Below, in pieces: positions 55,259 to 63,417 of a stretch of DNA of 64,000 bases; positions within the stretch are counted from its first letter, which is position 1, and each line of letters opens with the position of its first letter. The stretch is taken from the NCBI GenBank assembly GCA_963777975.1, contig CAVZSO010000006.1, positions 62,001-126,000 of the forward strand, in the 5' to 3' direction. This DNA comes from CSP1-4 sp963777975 (lineage in GTDB: Bacteria > Chloroflexota > Limnocylindria > Limnocylindrales > CSP1-4). Below the pieces are notes generated by a model. That model was not told the origin of the DNA, did no database searches, and saw nothing but the letters and a program-made list of their open reading frames with translations. The position numbers and the translations under genes are program-made.

Positions 55259-55287
55259 ATGGTAGCTGCGGGCAGCTAGCGTGTCAA
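55259..55287 (-). promoter_or_regulatory. Promoter of the DivIC-like gene (leaderless)
   Basis: TTGACA (55287-55282) and TACCAT (55264-55259) on the minus strand with a 17-base spacer. The ATG at 55252 lies six bases after the -10, so transcription would begin at or within a base of the start codon. Confidence 0.6.
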
Positions 55288-55302
55288 ACCCACGGCGACC
55301 GG

Positions 55303-55330
55303 TTGACGCACGGCGAGACGATGCTAGACT
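55303..55330 (+). promoter_or_regulatory. Sigma-70-type promoter of mrfAB
   Basis: TTGACG (55303-55308) and TAGACT (55325-55330) with a 16-base spacer, 47 bases before the mrfA ATG. It is back to back with the DivIC-like gene promoter. Confidence 0.6.
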
Positions 55331-55342
55331 CCAGCCACCGAT

Positions 55343-55356
55343 AGAACGGACGTTCG
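55343..55356 (+). promoter_or_regulatory. LexA/SOS-box-like palindrome in the mrfAB leader
   Basis: AGAACGGACGTTCG fits the Gram-positive SOS box pattern CGAAC-N4-GTTCG at nine of ten arm positions. It starts 12 bases after the -10, where a bound repressor would block initiation or clearance. LexA itself is not in the window. Confidence 0.45.
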
Positions 55357-55377
55357 AAATGTGGCTGGAGGCAGGCG

Positions 55378-57810
55378 ATGCGGATCTACGACCGGACCGG
55401 CGTGCCGACGGTGATCGAGCGCCTGCTCGACGATCCATTCGTGGCGGCCGCGGTGGTCGCCGACCGCACCTTGCCGGCGCGCGAGGCGGACCTGCGTCCG
55501 TTCCCATCGTGGCTCGATGAGCGGCTTCGGACCGGCCTGCGGTCTCGCGGCATCGAGGCGCTCTACAGTCATCAGGCGGAGGCGCTCGAGCTGCTGCACG
55601 CCGGCTTGGACGCCTGCATCGTCACCCCGACGGCGTCGGGCAAGTCGCTGTGCTACGACCTGCCCGTGCTGCAGGCCGTGCTCGACGACCCGTCGGCGCG
55701 CGCGCTCTACCTGTTCCCGACCAAGGCCCTCGGACAGGACCAGCTGGCTGGCCTGCGGGCGTTCGCGGAGCTGGCCGGGGTCGACCTCGCGGCGGGTATC
55801 TACGACGGCGACACGGCACCTGGCGTCCGTCAGACGATCCGCGCCGCCGGGCAGGTGGTGGTCACCAACCCGGACATGCTCCACGCCGCCATCCTGCCGC
55901 ACCACACCAAGTGGTACCAGCTCTTCGAGCAGCTCCGCTTCATCGTCGTCGACGAGGCGCATACCTATCGCGGGGTCTTCGGCAGCCATGTCGCCAATGT
56001 CCTGCGGCGTCTCCTCCGCCTCTGCGCGCACTACGGCAGCCACCCGGTCATCGTGACCTGCTCGGCGACCATCGGCAATCCGCAGCAGCTGGCCACGTCG
56101 CTCACCGGCCGTCGTCCCGCCCTCGTCGACCGGAACGGGGCGCCGGCCGGCGAGAAGCGCGTCCTCATCCTCAACCCGCCGGTCGTGGACGCCCGACTGG
56201 GCATCCGCGCCGGAGCGCTGCGGCTGGCCGAGCGCTGCGCGCTGGCCTTCCTGCGCGCCGATCGACAGACGATCGTCTTCGGCGGCTCGCGCCACGCCGT
56301 GGAGTTGATGCTGACCCGGCTCCGGGATGCCCTCCAGGAAGGCCGTGGTCCGGTCAGCCGGGTGCGGGGCTATCGGAGCGGCTATCTGCCGACCGAGCGG
56401 CGGGCCATCGAGCGCGGACTGCGCAGCGGCGAGGTGCTCGGCGTGGTGAGCACGAACGCACTCGAGCTCGGCCTCGACATCGGTCGGCTCGACGCGGCCG
56501 TGCTGGCCGGCTACCCGGGCTCCATCGCCGCGACCTGGCAGCGCGTCGGGCGGGCCGGCCGACGCCTCGAGCCGAGCGCGGCCATCCTCGTGGCGACCAG
56601 CGATCCGGTCGACCAGTACGTGGCCGCGCACCCGGACCTGCTCTTCGAGTCCAGCCCGGAGGAGGCGCGCCTCGATCCGGAGAACCTGCACATCCTCCTG
56701 GCGCACCTGCGCGCGGCGACGTTCGAGCTGCCGTTCGAGCCGGGCGAGCGATTCGGGCAGGACCCGGCCGACGAGCTGCTCGCCTTCCTCGGCGAGGAGG
56801 GCCACGTGCGCCAGGCCGCCGACGGTCGATGGTACTGGGCGAGCGAGAACTTCCCCGCCTCGGAGGTGTCGCTGCGCTCCGGCGCCGACGTGAACGTGGT
56901 CATCATCGAGACCGGCGCGGATCGGCCTCGGGTCATCGGCGAGGTCGACCTGTTCTCTGCTCGGACCCTCGTCCACGAGGGCGCCATCTACCTCCACGAA
57001 TCGCGCCAGTACCACGTGGATCGGCTCGACTGGGGCGAGCAGAAGGCGTATGTCCGACCGGTCGACGTGGACTACTACACCCAAGCCGAGCTGTCGGTCA
57101 CGCTCAAGCCGTTGGAACGCTTCGACGCCGCGCCGGCCACCGGCGGCGAGCGGTGTCATGGCGAGGTCATGGTCAGCAGCATCGCCACGATCTACAAGAA
57201 GCTGCGCCTCGAGACGCTCGAGAACCTCGGCTGGGGCCGCATCTTCCTGCCCGAGATCGAGCTCCACACGACGGCGTACTGGATGGCGCTCGAACCCGAG
57301 ACGATCCGTGACTGGCGGCGCGACGAGCTCGACCTTGCGCTCGTCGGCGCCGGCCGAGCGATGCAGACCGTGGCCAGCATCCTGCTCATGAGCGACCCGC
57401 GCGACCTTGGCCTCGTCAGCCAGGTCCGCTCCCCCCACGCCGAACGCCCGGTGATCTACCTCTACGACGGCGTACCCGGCGGGGTGGGCCTGGCCGGTCG
57501 ACTCTTCGAGCGCCATGGAGAGCTCATCCGCGGGGCGCGCGATCTCGTCACAGCCTGCGCCTGCCTGACCGGCTGCCCTGCCTGCACCGGTCCGAGCCTC
57601 GAAACGGGCGGCGACGCGCGGGCGGTCGCGCTTCGCCTGTTGACCATGCTCGACGGCGAAACGCAGGCAACGGCCGGGTCGATCGCGACATCCGGCGCCG
57701 TGAAGACCCCGGCGGAGCGATCGGCGCGGACCGGGACATGGCATCTGCCGGAGCCTCGGCCGACCGGGAGCCCGACTGACGACGAAGTCGTCGCCCTCGA
57801 CGTCGGCTGA
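55378..57810 (+). CDS. mrfA: MrfA-like DEAH helicase (YprA family, DUF1998)
   Basis: An 810-residue SF2 helicase of the YprA/MrfA group. In Bacillus subtilis MrfA works with MrfB in UvrA-independent excision repair of mitomycin C adducts. Motif Q is ALYSHQAEAL, Walker A is TPTASGKS (83-90) and motif II DEAH is at 192-195 (VVDEAHTYRGVFGSH). Motif III is VTCSATIGNP, and the later motifs are VVSTNALELGLDIG and QRVGRAGR. The C-terminal DUF1998 part carries the four cysteines Cys727, 729, 733 and 736 (CACLTGCPAC) that define MrfA. GGAGG precedes the start. The stop is two bases before mrfB. Confidence 0.93.
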   Translation: MRIYDRTGVPTVIERLLDDPFVAAAVVADRTLPAREADLRPFPSWLDERLRTGLRSRGIEALYSHQAEALELLHAGLDACIVTPTASGKSLCYDLPVLQAVLDDPSARALYLFPTKALGQDQLAGLRAFAELAGVDLAAGIYDGDTAPGVRQTIRAAGQVVVTNPDMLHAAILPHHTKWYQLFEQLRFIVVDEAHTYRGVFGSHVANVLRRLLRLCAHYGSHPVIVTCSATIGNPQQLATSLTGRRPALVDRNGAPAGEKRVLILNPPVVDARLGIRAGALRLAERCALAFLRADRQTIVFGGSRHAVELMLTRLRDALQEGRGPVSRVRGYRSGYLPTERRAIERGLRSGEVLGVVSTNALELGLDIGRLDAAVLAGYPGSIAATWQRVGRAGRRLEPSAAILVATSDPVDQYVAAHPDLLFESSPEEARLDPENLHILLAHLRAATFELPFEPGERFGQDPADELLAFLGEEGHVRQAADGRWYWASENFPASEVSLRSGADVNVVIIETGADRPRVIGEVDLFSARTLVHEGAIYLHESRQYHVDRLDWGEQKAYVRPVDVDYYTQAELSVTLKPLERFDAAPATGGERCHGEVMVSSIATIYKKLRLETLENLGWGRIFLPEIELHTTAYWMALEPETIRDWRRDELDLALVGAGRAMQTVASILLMSDPRDLGLVSQVRSPHAERPVIYLYDGVPGGVGLAGRLFERHGELIRGARDLVTACACLTGCPACTGPSLETGGDARAVALRLLTMLDGETQATAGSIATSGAVKTPAERSARTGTWHLPEPRPTGSPTDDEVVALDVG

Positions 57811-57812
57811 TC

Positions 57813-59183
57813 GTGACGCCCGAGCTGGCACGAGCCGTACCGAGCATGGCGCCCGTGACCACCGACTCGGGACAGCTGGCGCGGCGCCTGGAGCGCCTGC
57901 GCGCCCTCGATCGCCGGCTGGTCATGGCTGCGGACCTGCCACCGCCCAAGCCGCGACCATCCTTCGCCGACCCGTTCGAGCGGGCCGAGCGACTGGCGCT
58001 CGGACTTGGGGGCCGGGTGGAGACGATGCCCTCGGGGCCGGCCGTCGTCGTCGAACGGCGAGTGGCGCTGCCTGTCGACCTCGAGCCGCTCCGGCGGCTG
58101 CCCTACGCGGTCGATCCGGCGCGGCCGCTCATCAGCCTGGACACGGAGACGACCGGCCTCGGCAGCTCCGCTGGCACGGTCGCCTTCCTCATCGGCGTCG
58201 GGCGCTGGGTCGGCGCCGACTTCGTGACCAGCCAGCTGCTGATGGCCGACCACGCCGACGAGCCCGCACTCCTCGAGGCGCTCGACGCCCGGATCCCGGC
58301 GGACGGCTGGCTGGTGACCTACAACGGGCGCACGTTCGACTGGCCGCTGCTCGAGACGCGCTATCGGATGTACGGCCGCCGAGCCCCGGCGCATGCCGGA
58401 CACCTGGACCTGCTGCCCATCGCCCGGGGGGTCTGGAAGCACCGGCTGCCCGACGCGAGGCTTGCCAGCGTCGAAGCCGCCGTGGCCGGCGTGCGCCGCC
58501 ATGAGGATGTGCCCGGAGCCATGATCCCAGACCGTTTCTTCGGCTGGCTGCGCAGCGGACGGGCCGAGCTCCTGGAGGACGTCCTCGATCACAACCGCGA
58601 AGACGTGGTCTCGCTCGGGCGGCTGCTGGGGGTCATGGCCGAGGTCCTGGCGGATCCGATCCGTCGTCGGTCGGAGCATCCCGGCGACATCGCGGGCCTG
58701 GCCCGCGCGTACGATCGATCGGGCCGCACGGCAGAAGCCCTGGCCTGCTACGGCGAGGCCCTCGACGCGTGGGACGAGGCCGACCGGGCGCCGAGCCGCC
58801 TGGAATGGTCGGAGATCGCCGCAGACGGCGCCCGGCTTCTGTCGCGACTCCACCGCCACGAGGATGCGGAGGCCGCCTGGCTCGACGTGGCGGCCCGCGG
58901 CGGCGGCAGCGCGGTCTGGGCCTGGATCGCGGTGGCCAAGATCCGCGAGCACAAGCGGCGCGACGTGCACGGAGCGCTCGAGGCTGCAGAGCGGGCCCGG
59001 GCCATCGTCGAGCGCCGGCGCGCCGTCGGTGTGCCGCTGCGCGCCGCTGAGCGCGATCTCAGTCGCCGCCTGCGACGACTGCACAGGCGCGGGGTCGCCC
59101 TCGCTGGCAGGCGCGTCCAGCCGGGCCTGATGCGAGCAGGAGCCCGCTCGGTCCACGCACGTCTGCGAGTTGACACGCGGTAG
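57813..59183 (+). CDS. mrfB: MrfB-like exonuclease (YprB family) with TPR-like C-terminus
   Basis: A 456-residue partner of the helicase. The N-terminal half is a DnaQ/RNase H-fold 3'-5' exonuclease. The first acidic pair is Asp110 and Glu112 (LISLDTETTGLGS), the second site is TYNGRTFDWPLLETR, then HLDLLPIARGVWKHRL and the last Asp in DHNREDVVSLGRLLG. The C-terminal half (about 290-456) is helical with tetratricopeptide-like repeats, a layout also seen in MrfB. Start GTG 57813 follows the mrfA stop by two bases; ATG 57846 is an alternative. The pair forms one transcript. Confidence 0.9.
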   Translation: MTPELARAVPSMAPVTTDSGQLARRLERLRALDRRLVMAADLPPPKPRPSFADPFERAERLALGLGGRVETMPSGPAVVVERRVALPVDLEPLRRLPYAVDPARPLISLDTETTGLGSSAGTVAFLIGVGRWVGADFVTSQLLMADHADEPALLEALDARIPADGWLVTYNGRTFDWPLLETRYRMYGRRAPAHAGHLDLLPIARGVWKHRLPDARLASVEAAVAGVRRHEDVPGAMIPDRFFGWLRSGRAELLEDVLDHNREDVVSLGRLLGVMAEVLADPIRRRSEHPGDIAGLARAYDRSGRTAEALACYGEALDAWDEADRAPSRLEWSEIAADGARLLSRLHRHEDAEAAWLDVAARGGGSAVWAWIAVAKIREHKRRDVHGALEAAERARAIVERRRAVGVPLRAAERDLSRRLRRLHRRGVALAGRRVQPGLMRAGARSVHARLRVDTR

Positions 59184-59199
59184 GATCGAGCGCAAGTAT
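59170..59199 (+). promoter_or_regulatory. Putative promoter of the dehydrogenase/sugar ABC operon
   Basis: A perfect TTGACA (59170-59175) inside the end of mrfB and AAGTAT (59194-59199), 18 bases apart, 57 bases before the GTG start. Confidence 0.45.
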
Positions 59200-59256
59200 G
59201 GGGTCGAGCCGGATCGATCGAATCCCGGGCCGCGACAAGACAGAGGTGGCCATCGG

Positions 59257-60264
59257 GTGACTGTGCCCAGGTTCCGCATCAGCCTCCTCGGCGCCGGTCG
59301 CATCGGCCGCCTCCATGCCCGGTTGCTGTCGGAGCGACCCGATGTCGAGTTGACCGTCGCCGACGCCGAACCCGGCCGGGCGATCGAGCTCGCTGACGCG
59401 CTGGGCGCCCGAAGCGCGCCGGTCGACGACGCGCTCGCGAGCGCCGACGCGCTGGTCATCACGGCCGCCACGGATGCGCACGCGGAGCTCATCCGGGCAG
59501 GCATCGCGCGCGGCATCCCGACCTTCTGCGAGAAGCCGGTGGCGAATGACCTGGCCAGCACGATCGCCATCGCGCGCGAGGTCGAGGCGTCCGATGTGCC
59601 GGTCCAGATCGGCTTCCAACGGAGATTCGATGCCGGCTACCTGGAGGCTCGACGGCTCGTCGCGTCAGGAGAGCTCGGCACCTTGTACGCCTTTCGTCTG
59701 GCGGGTCACGACCCGGCCCCGCCGCACGAGGCCTACATCCCGATCTCGGGCGGCCTCTTCCGAGACTTCTCCGTCCACGACTTCGACGTCATCCGCTGGC
59801 TGACCGGTATCGAGGTCGCGGAGGTCTACGCGACCGGCACCGTCCGCGGCTTCCCGATCTTCGCCAAGTACGGCGACGTCGACACGGCCGTGGCCACCCT
59901 GACGATGGCGGATGGGACGATCGGCGCGATGACCGTCGCCCGTCACGATCCGCTCGGCTACGACATTCGAGCCGAGCTGTTCGGCAGCCGGGATAGCGTC
60001 TCGGTCGGGCTGGGCCCGCAGACGCCGATGCGATCGCTGGAGCCCGGTGTGCTGCCGCCGTCAGGCCCGACCTGGCGGGACTTCGTGGGCCGCTTCGAGC
60101 AGGCCTACCGCGATGAGCTGGCGGCCTTCGTCGACGTCGCGCGCGGCGCGCGGCCGAGCCCTTGCACGGCTGCCGACGGATTGGCGGCGCTACGGGTTGC
60201 AGAGGCCGCTACATTGTCCCTTCACGAGCATCGGCCCGTTCGTGTCGAGGAGATCGCCCAGTGA
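59257..60264 (+). CDS. Gfo/Idh/MocA-family oxidoreductase (myo-inositol dehydrogenase-like)
   Basis: A 335-residue NAD(P)-dependent dehydrogenase of sugars or polyols. The Rossmann motif is ISLLGAGRIGRLHARLL at the N-terminus. The family lysine is in FCEKPVANDLAS, and the catalytic Asp/His pair is in GGLFRDFSVHDFDVIRWLTG. The start is GTG 59257, preceded by GAGGTGG; an in-frame extension to 59170 is non-conserved. Sequence and the adjoining sugar-type ABC importer suggest an inositol 2-dehydrogenase or similar, but inosose-pathway genes are not present in the window, so the substrate remains inferred. Confidence 0.88.
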   Translation: MTVPRFRISLLGAGRIGRLHARLLSERPDVELTVADAEPGRAIELADALGARSAPVDDALASADALVITAATDAHAELIRAGIARGIPTFCEKPVANDLASTIAIAREVEASDVPVQIGFQRRFDAGYLEARRLVASGELGTLYAFRLAGHDPAPPHEAYIPISGGLFRDFSVHDFDVIRWLTGIEVAEVYATGTVRGFPIFAKYGDVDTAVATLTMADGTIGAMTVARHDPLGYDIRAELFGSRDSVSVGLGPQTPMRSLEPGVLPPSGPTWRDFVGRFEQAYRDELAAFVDVARGARPSPCTAADGLAALRVAEAATLSLHEHRPVRVEEIAQ

Positions 60265-60376
60265 CTGACGAGGGCACCGATCGGGAGGGGGTGACCTCGC
60301 GCTGACGTCCGGATGTGACCATCGCAAGATCGAGTGGGTCCGGAGCCCTTCCGGGCCGTGGAGGAGGATCACGAGC

Positions 60377-61399
60377 ATGCGTTCTCGCACATTCTTTGCC
60401 CTCGCGATGGGGGCGGCCCTGCTGGCAGCGGCCTGCAACGCGTCTCCGAGCGCCTCGGGCGGCACCGGCGGCGCGGATGCCAAGGGTGTCCTCGTTCCGA
60501 AGAGCGACATCAACATCGAGGTCGTGACACACGGACAGGCCATCGACGGCTTCTGGGGCGTCGTACGCAATGGCGTCGCCCAGGCGGCCAAGGACATGGG
60601 CGTGAAAGTCAACTACAGCGCCCCGGACACCGAGAGCGACATGGTCAAGATGTCGCAGCTCATCGACGCCGCCGTAGCCACCAAGCCCGACGGCCTCGTC
60701 GTCTCGATCCCCAACGCCGAGGCCCTCGGGCCGTCGATCAAGAAGGCCGTGGCGGCCGGTATCCCGGTCATCTCGATGAACTCGGGGTCGGACGTCTTCA
60801 AGGACCTCGGTGTCCTCGCCCACGTCGGGCAGACCGAGTACGAGGCCGGCCTCGGCGCCGGAACGCGCATGAAGGACGCCGGCGTCAAGAACGGCGTCTG
60901 TTTCAACCAGGAGGTCGGCAATCAGGCACTGACGCTTCGCTGTAACGGCTACTTCGACGGCCTGTACGGCCAAGGCGGCGCGGACAAGGGCAAGGTCCTG
61001 ACCGGCCAGATCTCCGATCCGGCGGGTATGCAGGCCAACCTGTCGGCGGCGCTCAGCGCGGACCCGACCATCGACGGCGTGATGACCCTTGGTCCGACGG
61101 TCGCCGTACCGGCGCTCGCTGCTATCGAGGCGGCTGGCAAGACCGGCGCGATCCACCTCGCGACGTTCGACCTCAGCGCTGACATCCTGACCGCCATCAA
61201 GGACGGCAAGATGGACTTCGCGGTCGATCAGCAGCAGTACCTGCAGGGCTACCTGCCGATCGTGATGCTGACCGAATATGCCCAGACCAAGAACATGATC
61301 ACCGGCAACGGGCAGGGCCTGGTCATGACCGGACCCGGCTTCGTTACCAAGGACAACGCGGCAGACGTCATCGCCCTCGCGGCGGCCGGTCTCCGCTAG
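60377..61399 (+). CDS. Sugar/polyol ABC importer substrate-binding lipoprotein
   Basis: A 340-residue extracytoplasmic binding protein of the ribose/inositol cluster (periplasmic-binding fold type I). The signal is MRSRTFFALAMGAALLAAAC with lipobox Cys20. A Ser/Gly linker leads to DINIEVVTHGQAIDGFWGVV, KPDGLVVSIPNAEALGPSI, AAGIPVISMNSGSD and the C-lobe FDLSADILTAIKDGKMDFAV with QQQYLQGYLPIVML. GGAGGAGG lies nine bases before the ATG, the same strong ribosome site used by the BMP lipoprotein. A GTCCGGA/TCCGGGC hairpin sits just upstream of it. Confidence 0.93.
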   Translation: MRSRTFFALAMGAALLAAACNASPSASGGTGGADAKGVLVPKSDINIEVVTHGQAIDGFWGVVRNGVAQAAKDMGVKVNYSAPDTESDMVKMSQLIDAAVATKPDGLVVSIPNAEALGPSIKKAVAAGIPVISMNSGSDVFKDLGVLAHVGQTEYEAGLGAGTRMKDAGVKNGVCFNQEVGNQALTLRCNGYFDGLYGQGGADKGKVLTGQISDPAGMQANLSAALSADPTIDGVMTLGPTVAVPALAAIEAAGKTGAIHLATFDLSADILTAIKDGKMDFAVDQQQYLQGYLPIVMLTEYAQTKNMITGNGQGLVMTGPGFVTKDNAADVIALAAAGLR

Positions 61400-61489
61400 C
61401 GACCCATCCGTGAAGGCGCCGAGCGATCGGCGCAGCGGCTGGGGCCGGTCGTCCCCGGCTCCAGCCGCAACAAGATCCGGGAGATCGCG

Positions 61490-62555
61490 ATGACGGCCAA
61501 CGCACCAGCGGCTCCGTCCGGCGCGGCGCCGGGGACCACCGGCCGGACACGGCGCGTGTCGATCGGTCGGCGCCTCCTCGGTCGGCCGGCTACCGGCGCC
61601 GCGATCATCGCCGCCTTCGTCTGGATCGTCTTCGCCATCCTGGGCGGGCAATCCGGCTTCCTGAGCATCGCCGGCACGCTGAGCTACCTCGACGTCGCGG
61701 CCCAGGTGGGGATCATCGGTACCTCGGTAGCACTGCTCATGATCGCCGGCGAGTTCGATCTCTCCATCGGCTCGATGGTCGGCTTCGCCGGGCGTCGTCA
61801 TCGGCATCGGCGTGACGACACTCGGCGCACCGGTCTGGTTGGCCATCCTCGTCTCCCTGGTCCTGACGACGCTGCTGGGCGTGGCCAACGGGATCATCGT
61901 CGTCCGCACTGGCCTCCCCTCGTTCATCGTCACGCTGGCCACCCTGTTCATCATCCGCGGCTTCACCGTAGCCCTGACGGCGGCCATCACGAACATCACC
62001 TACATCCCGATCGCGCATGATGCGATCGAGAAGGATCCGATCGCCTGGATCTTCAACTGGAGCGGAGGCGCTGGCGGCGAGTTCAAGGTCTCGATCATCT
62101 GGTGGGCCATCATCGCGGCGACCGGCGCGTACGTGTTGGCCAAGACTCGGTTCGGCAACTGGATCGCCGGCGTCGGCGGCTCGGCGAGCGCCGCTCGAAA
62201 CCTCGGCGTCCCGGTGGCCCGGGTGAAGATCGCGCTCTTCGCTTCGACCGCATTCTCGGCCGCCATCCTGGCCACGATCACCTGCATGACCTTCTTCAGC
62301 GCCGACGTGCTTCGGGGTCGCGGCAAGGAGCTCGATGCCATCACCACGGCGGTCATCGGCGGGACACTCCTGACCGGAGGCTACGGGTCGGTCGTCGGAA
62401 CGGCCATCGGCGCCCTGGCTCTGGGCATGGCGCAGATCGGGATCTTCTTCGCCGGCATCAACGCCGACTGGTACTCGGCGGCCCTCGGCACGCTGCTGCT
62501 CGTGTCGGTGGTGCTGAACAACTGGATCCGGCGCCGCTACGCCGGCATCAGCTGA
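61490..62555 (+). CDS. Sugar/polyol ABC importer permease, RbsC family (one frame break)
   Basis: Inner-membrane permease of about 355 residues with eight to ten helices. The N-terminal part has YLDVAAQVGIIGTSVALLMI and the family motif AGEFDLSIGSMVGFAG. The frame breaks near 61795. The second frame continues IGIGVTTLGAPVWLAIL, GLPSFIVTLATLFIIRGFTV, GVPVARVKIALFASTAFSAA and the signature ELDAITTAVIGGTLLTGGYG. The ATG follows GGGAG. The break lies in a short G/C-rich run, and the downstream motifs are intact, so it is probably a sequence error. Confidence 0.9.
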
Positions 62556-62568
62556 AGGGGATCGGACC

Positions 62569-63408
62569 ATGAACGAGCCCTCGGCAAGGGTGGCCGTCGG
62601 GACGCCTCCGCTCCTCGAGGCCCGGGACGTCTCCAAGTACTTCGGGCCGGTCGTCGCGCTCGAGGGCGTGTCCCTGAGCGTCCGGGCCGGCGAGGTCAAC
62701 TGCCTGCTCGGAGACAACGGCGCCGGGAAGTCGACGCTCATCAAGATCCTGTCCGGCGTCCACGAGCCCGATGCCGGCGAGATCCTCGTCGACGGGGTCC
62801 CGACCCGCTTCGATTCGCCGCGCGCAGCGCTCGACGCAGGCGTCGCGACCGTCTACCAGGACCTGGCCATCATGCCGCTCATGAGCGTCAGCCGGAACTT
62901 CTTCCTGGGCAACGAGCCGACGAAGGGCTGGGGACCACTTCGCCGCTATGACGCGGGAAAGGCCGCGCACATCGCACGCGAGGAGATGCACCGCATCGGC
63001 ATCGAGATCCGCGACACGGACCAGGCAGTCGGGACGCTATCGGGCGGCGAACGCCAGACGCTGGCCATCGCCCGCGCGGAGCACTTCGGCGCTCGCGTCC
63101 TGATCCTCGACGAGCCGACCTCGGCGCTCGGCGTCAAGGAGTCGGCCATCGTCCTGCGCCACATCATCGCGGCCCGCAATCGCGGCCTCGGCGTCATCTT
63201 CATCACCCACAACGTGCAGCACGCGCTGCCCATCGGGGACACGTTCACGATCCTCTCGCGCGGTCGGAGCGGCGGGACGTACGCCCATCGCGAGCTCGAT
63301 GCCGAGCAGCTTCACCGACACATGGGCGGCGGTGAGGAGCTGGCTGAGCTGACGGCCGAGCTCGAAGCACTGGCCAAGGTGGAGGTCCCGGCGCCGATCG
63401 AGGACTGA
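62569..63408 (+). CDS. Sugar/polyol ABC importer ATP-binding protein (single cassette)
   Basis: A 279-residue ATPase with one nucleotide-binding domain, the short FrcA-like form rather than the double RbsA form. Walker A is GDNGAGKST (48-56), the Q-loop is VYQDLAIMPLMSVSRNFFLG, the signature LSGGERQ (157-163), Walker B LILDEPTSALG (179-189) and the switch His in FITHNVQHAL. It starts 14 bases after the permease with AAGGGG upstream. In a homodimer it would drive the RbsC-type permease. The C-terminal 30 residues are Glu/Ala-rich. Confidence 0.93.
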   Translation: MNEPSARVAVGTPPLLEARDVSKYFGPVVALEGVSLSVRAGEVNCLLGDNGAGKSTLIKILSGVHEPDAGEILVDGVPTRFDSPRAALDAGVATVYQDLAIMPLMSVSRNFFLGNEPTKGWGPLRRYDAGKAAHIAREEMHRIGIEIRDTDQAVGTLSGGERQTLAIARAEHFGARVLILDEPTSALGVKESAIVLRHIIAARNRGLGVIFITHNVQHALPIGDTFTILSRGRSGGTYAHRELDAEQLHRHMGGGEELAELTAELEALAKVEVPAPIED

Positions 63409-63417
63409 GCCTGTGAC

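Noticed and set aside
55324..57831. An 835-codon open frame antisense to mrfA
   Set aside because: It is a mirror of a high-GC coding sequence: rich in Arg/Ala/Gly, no family motif, no ribosome site, and fully covered by the well-supported helicase gene.
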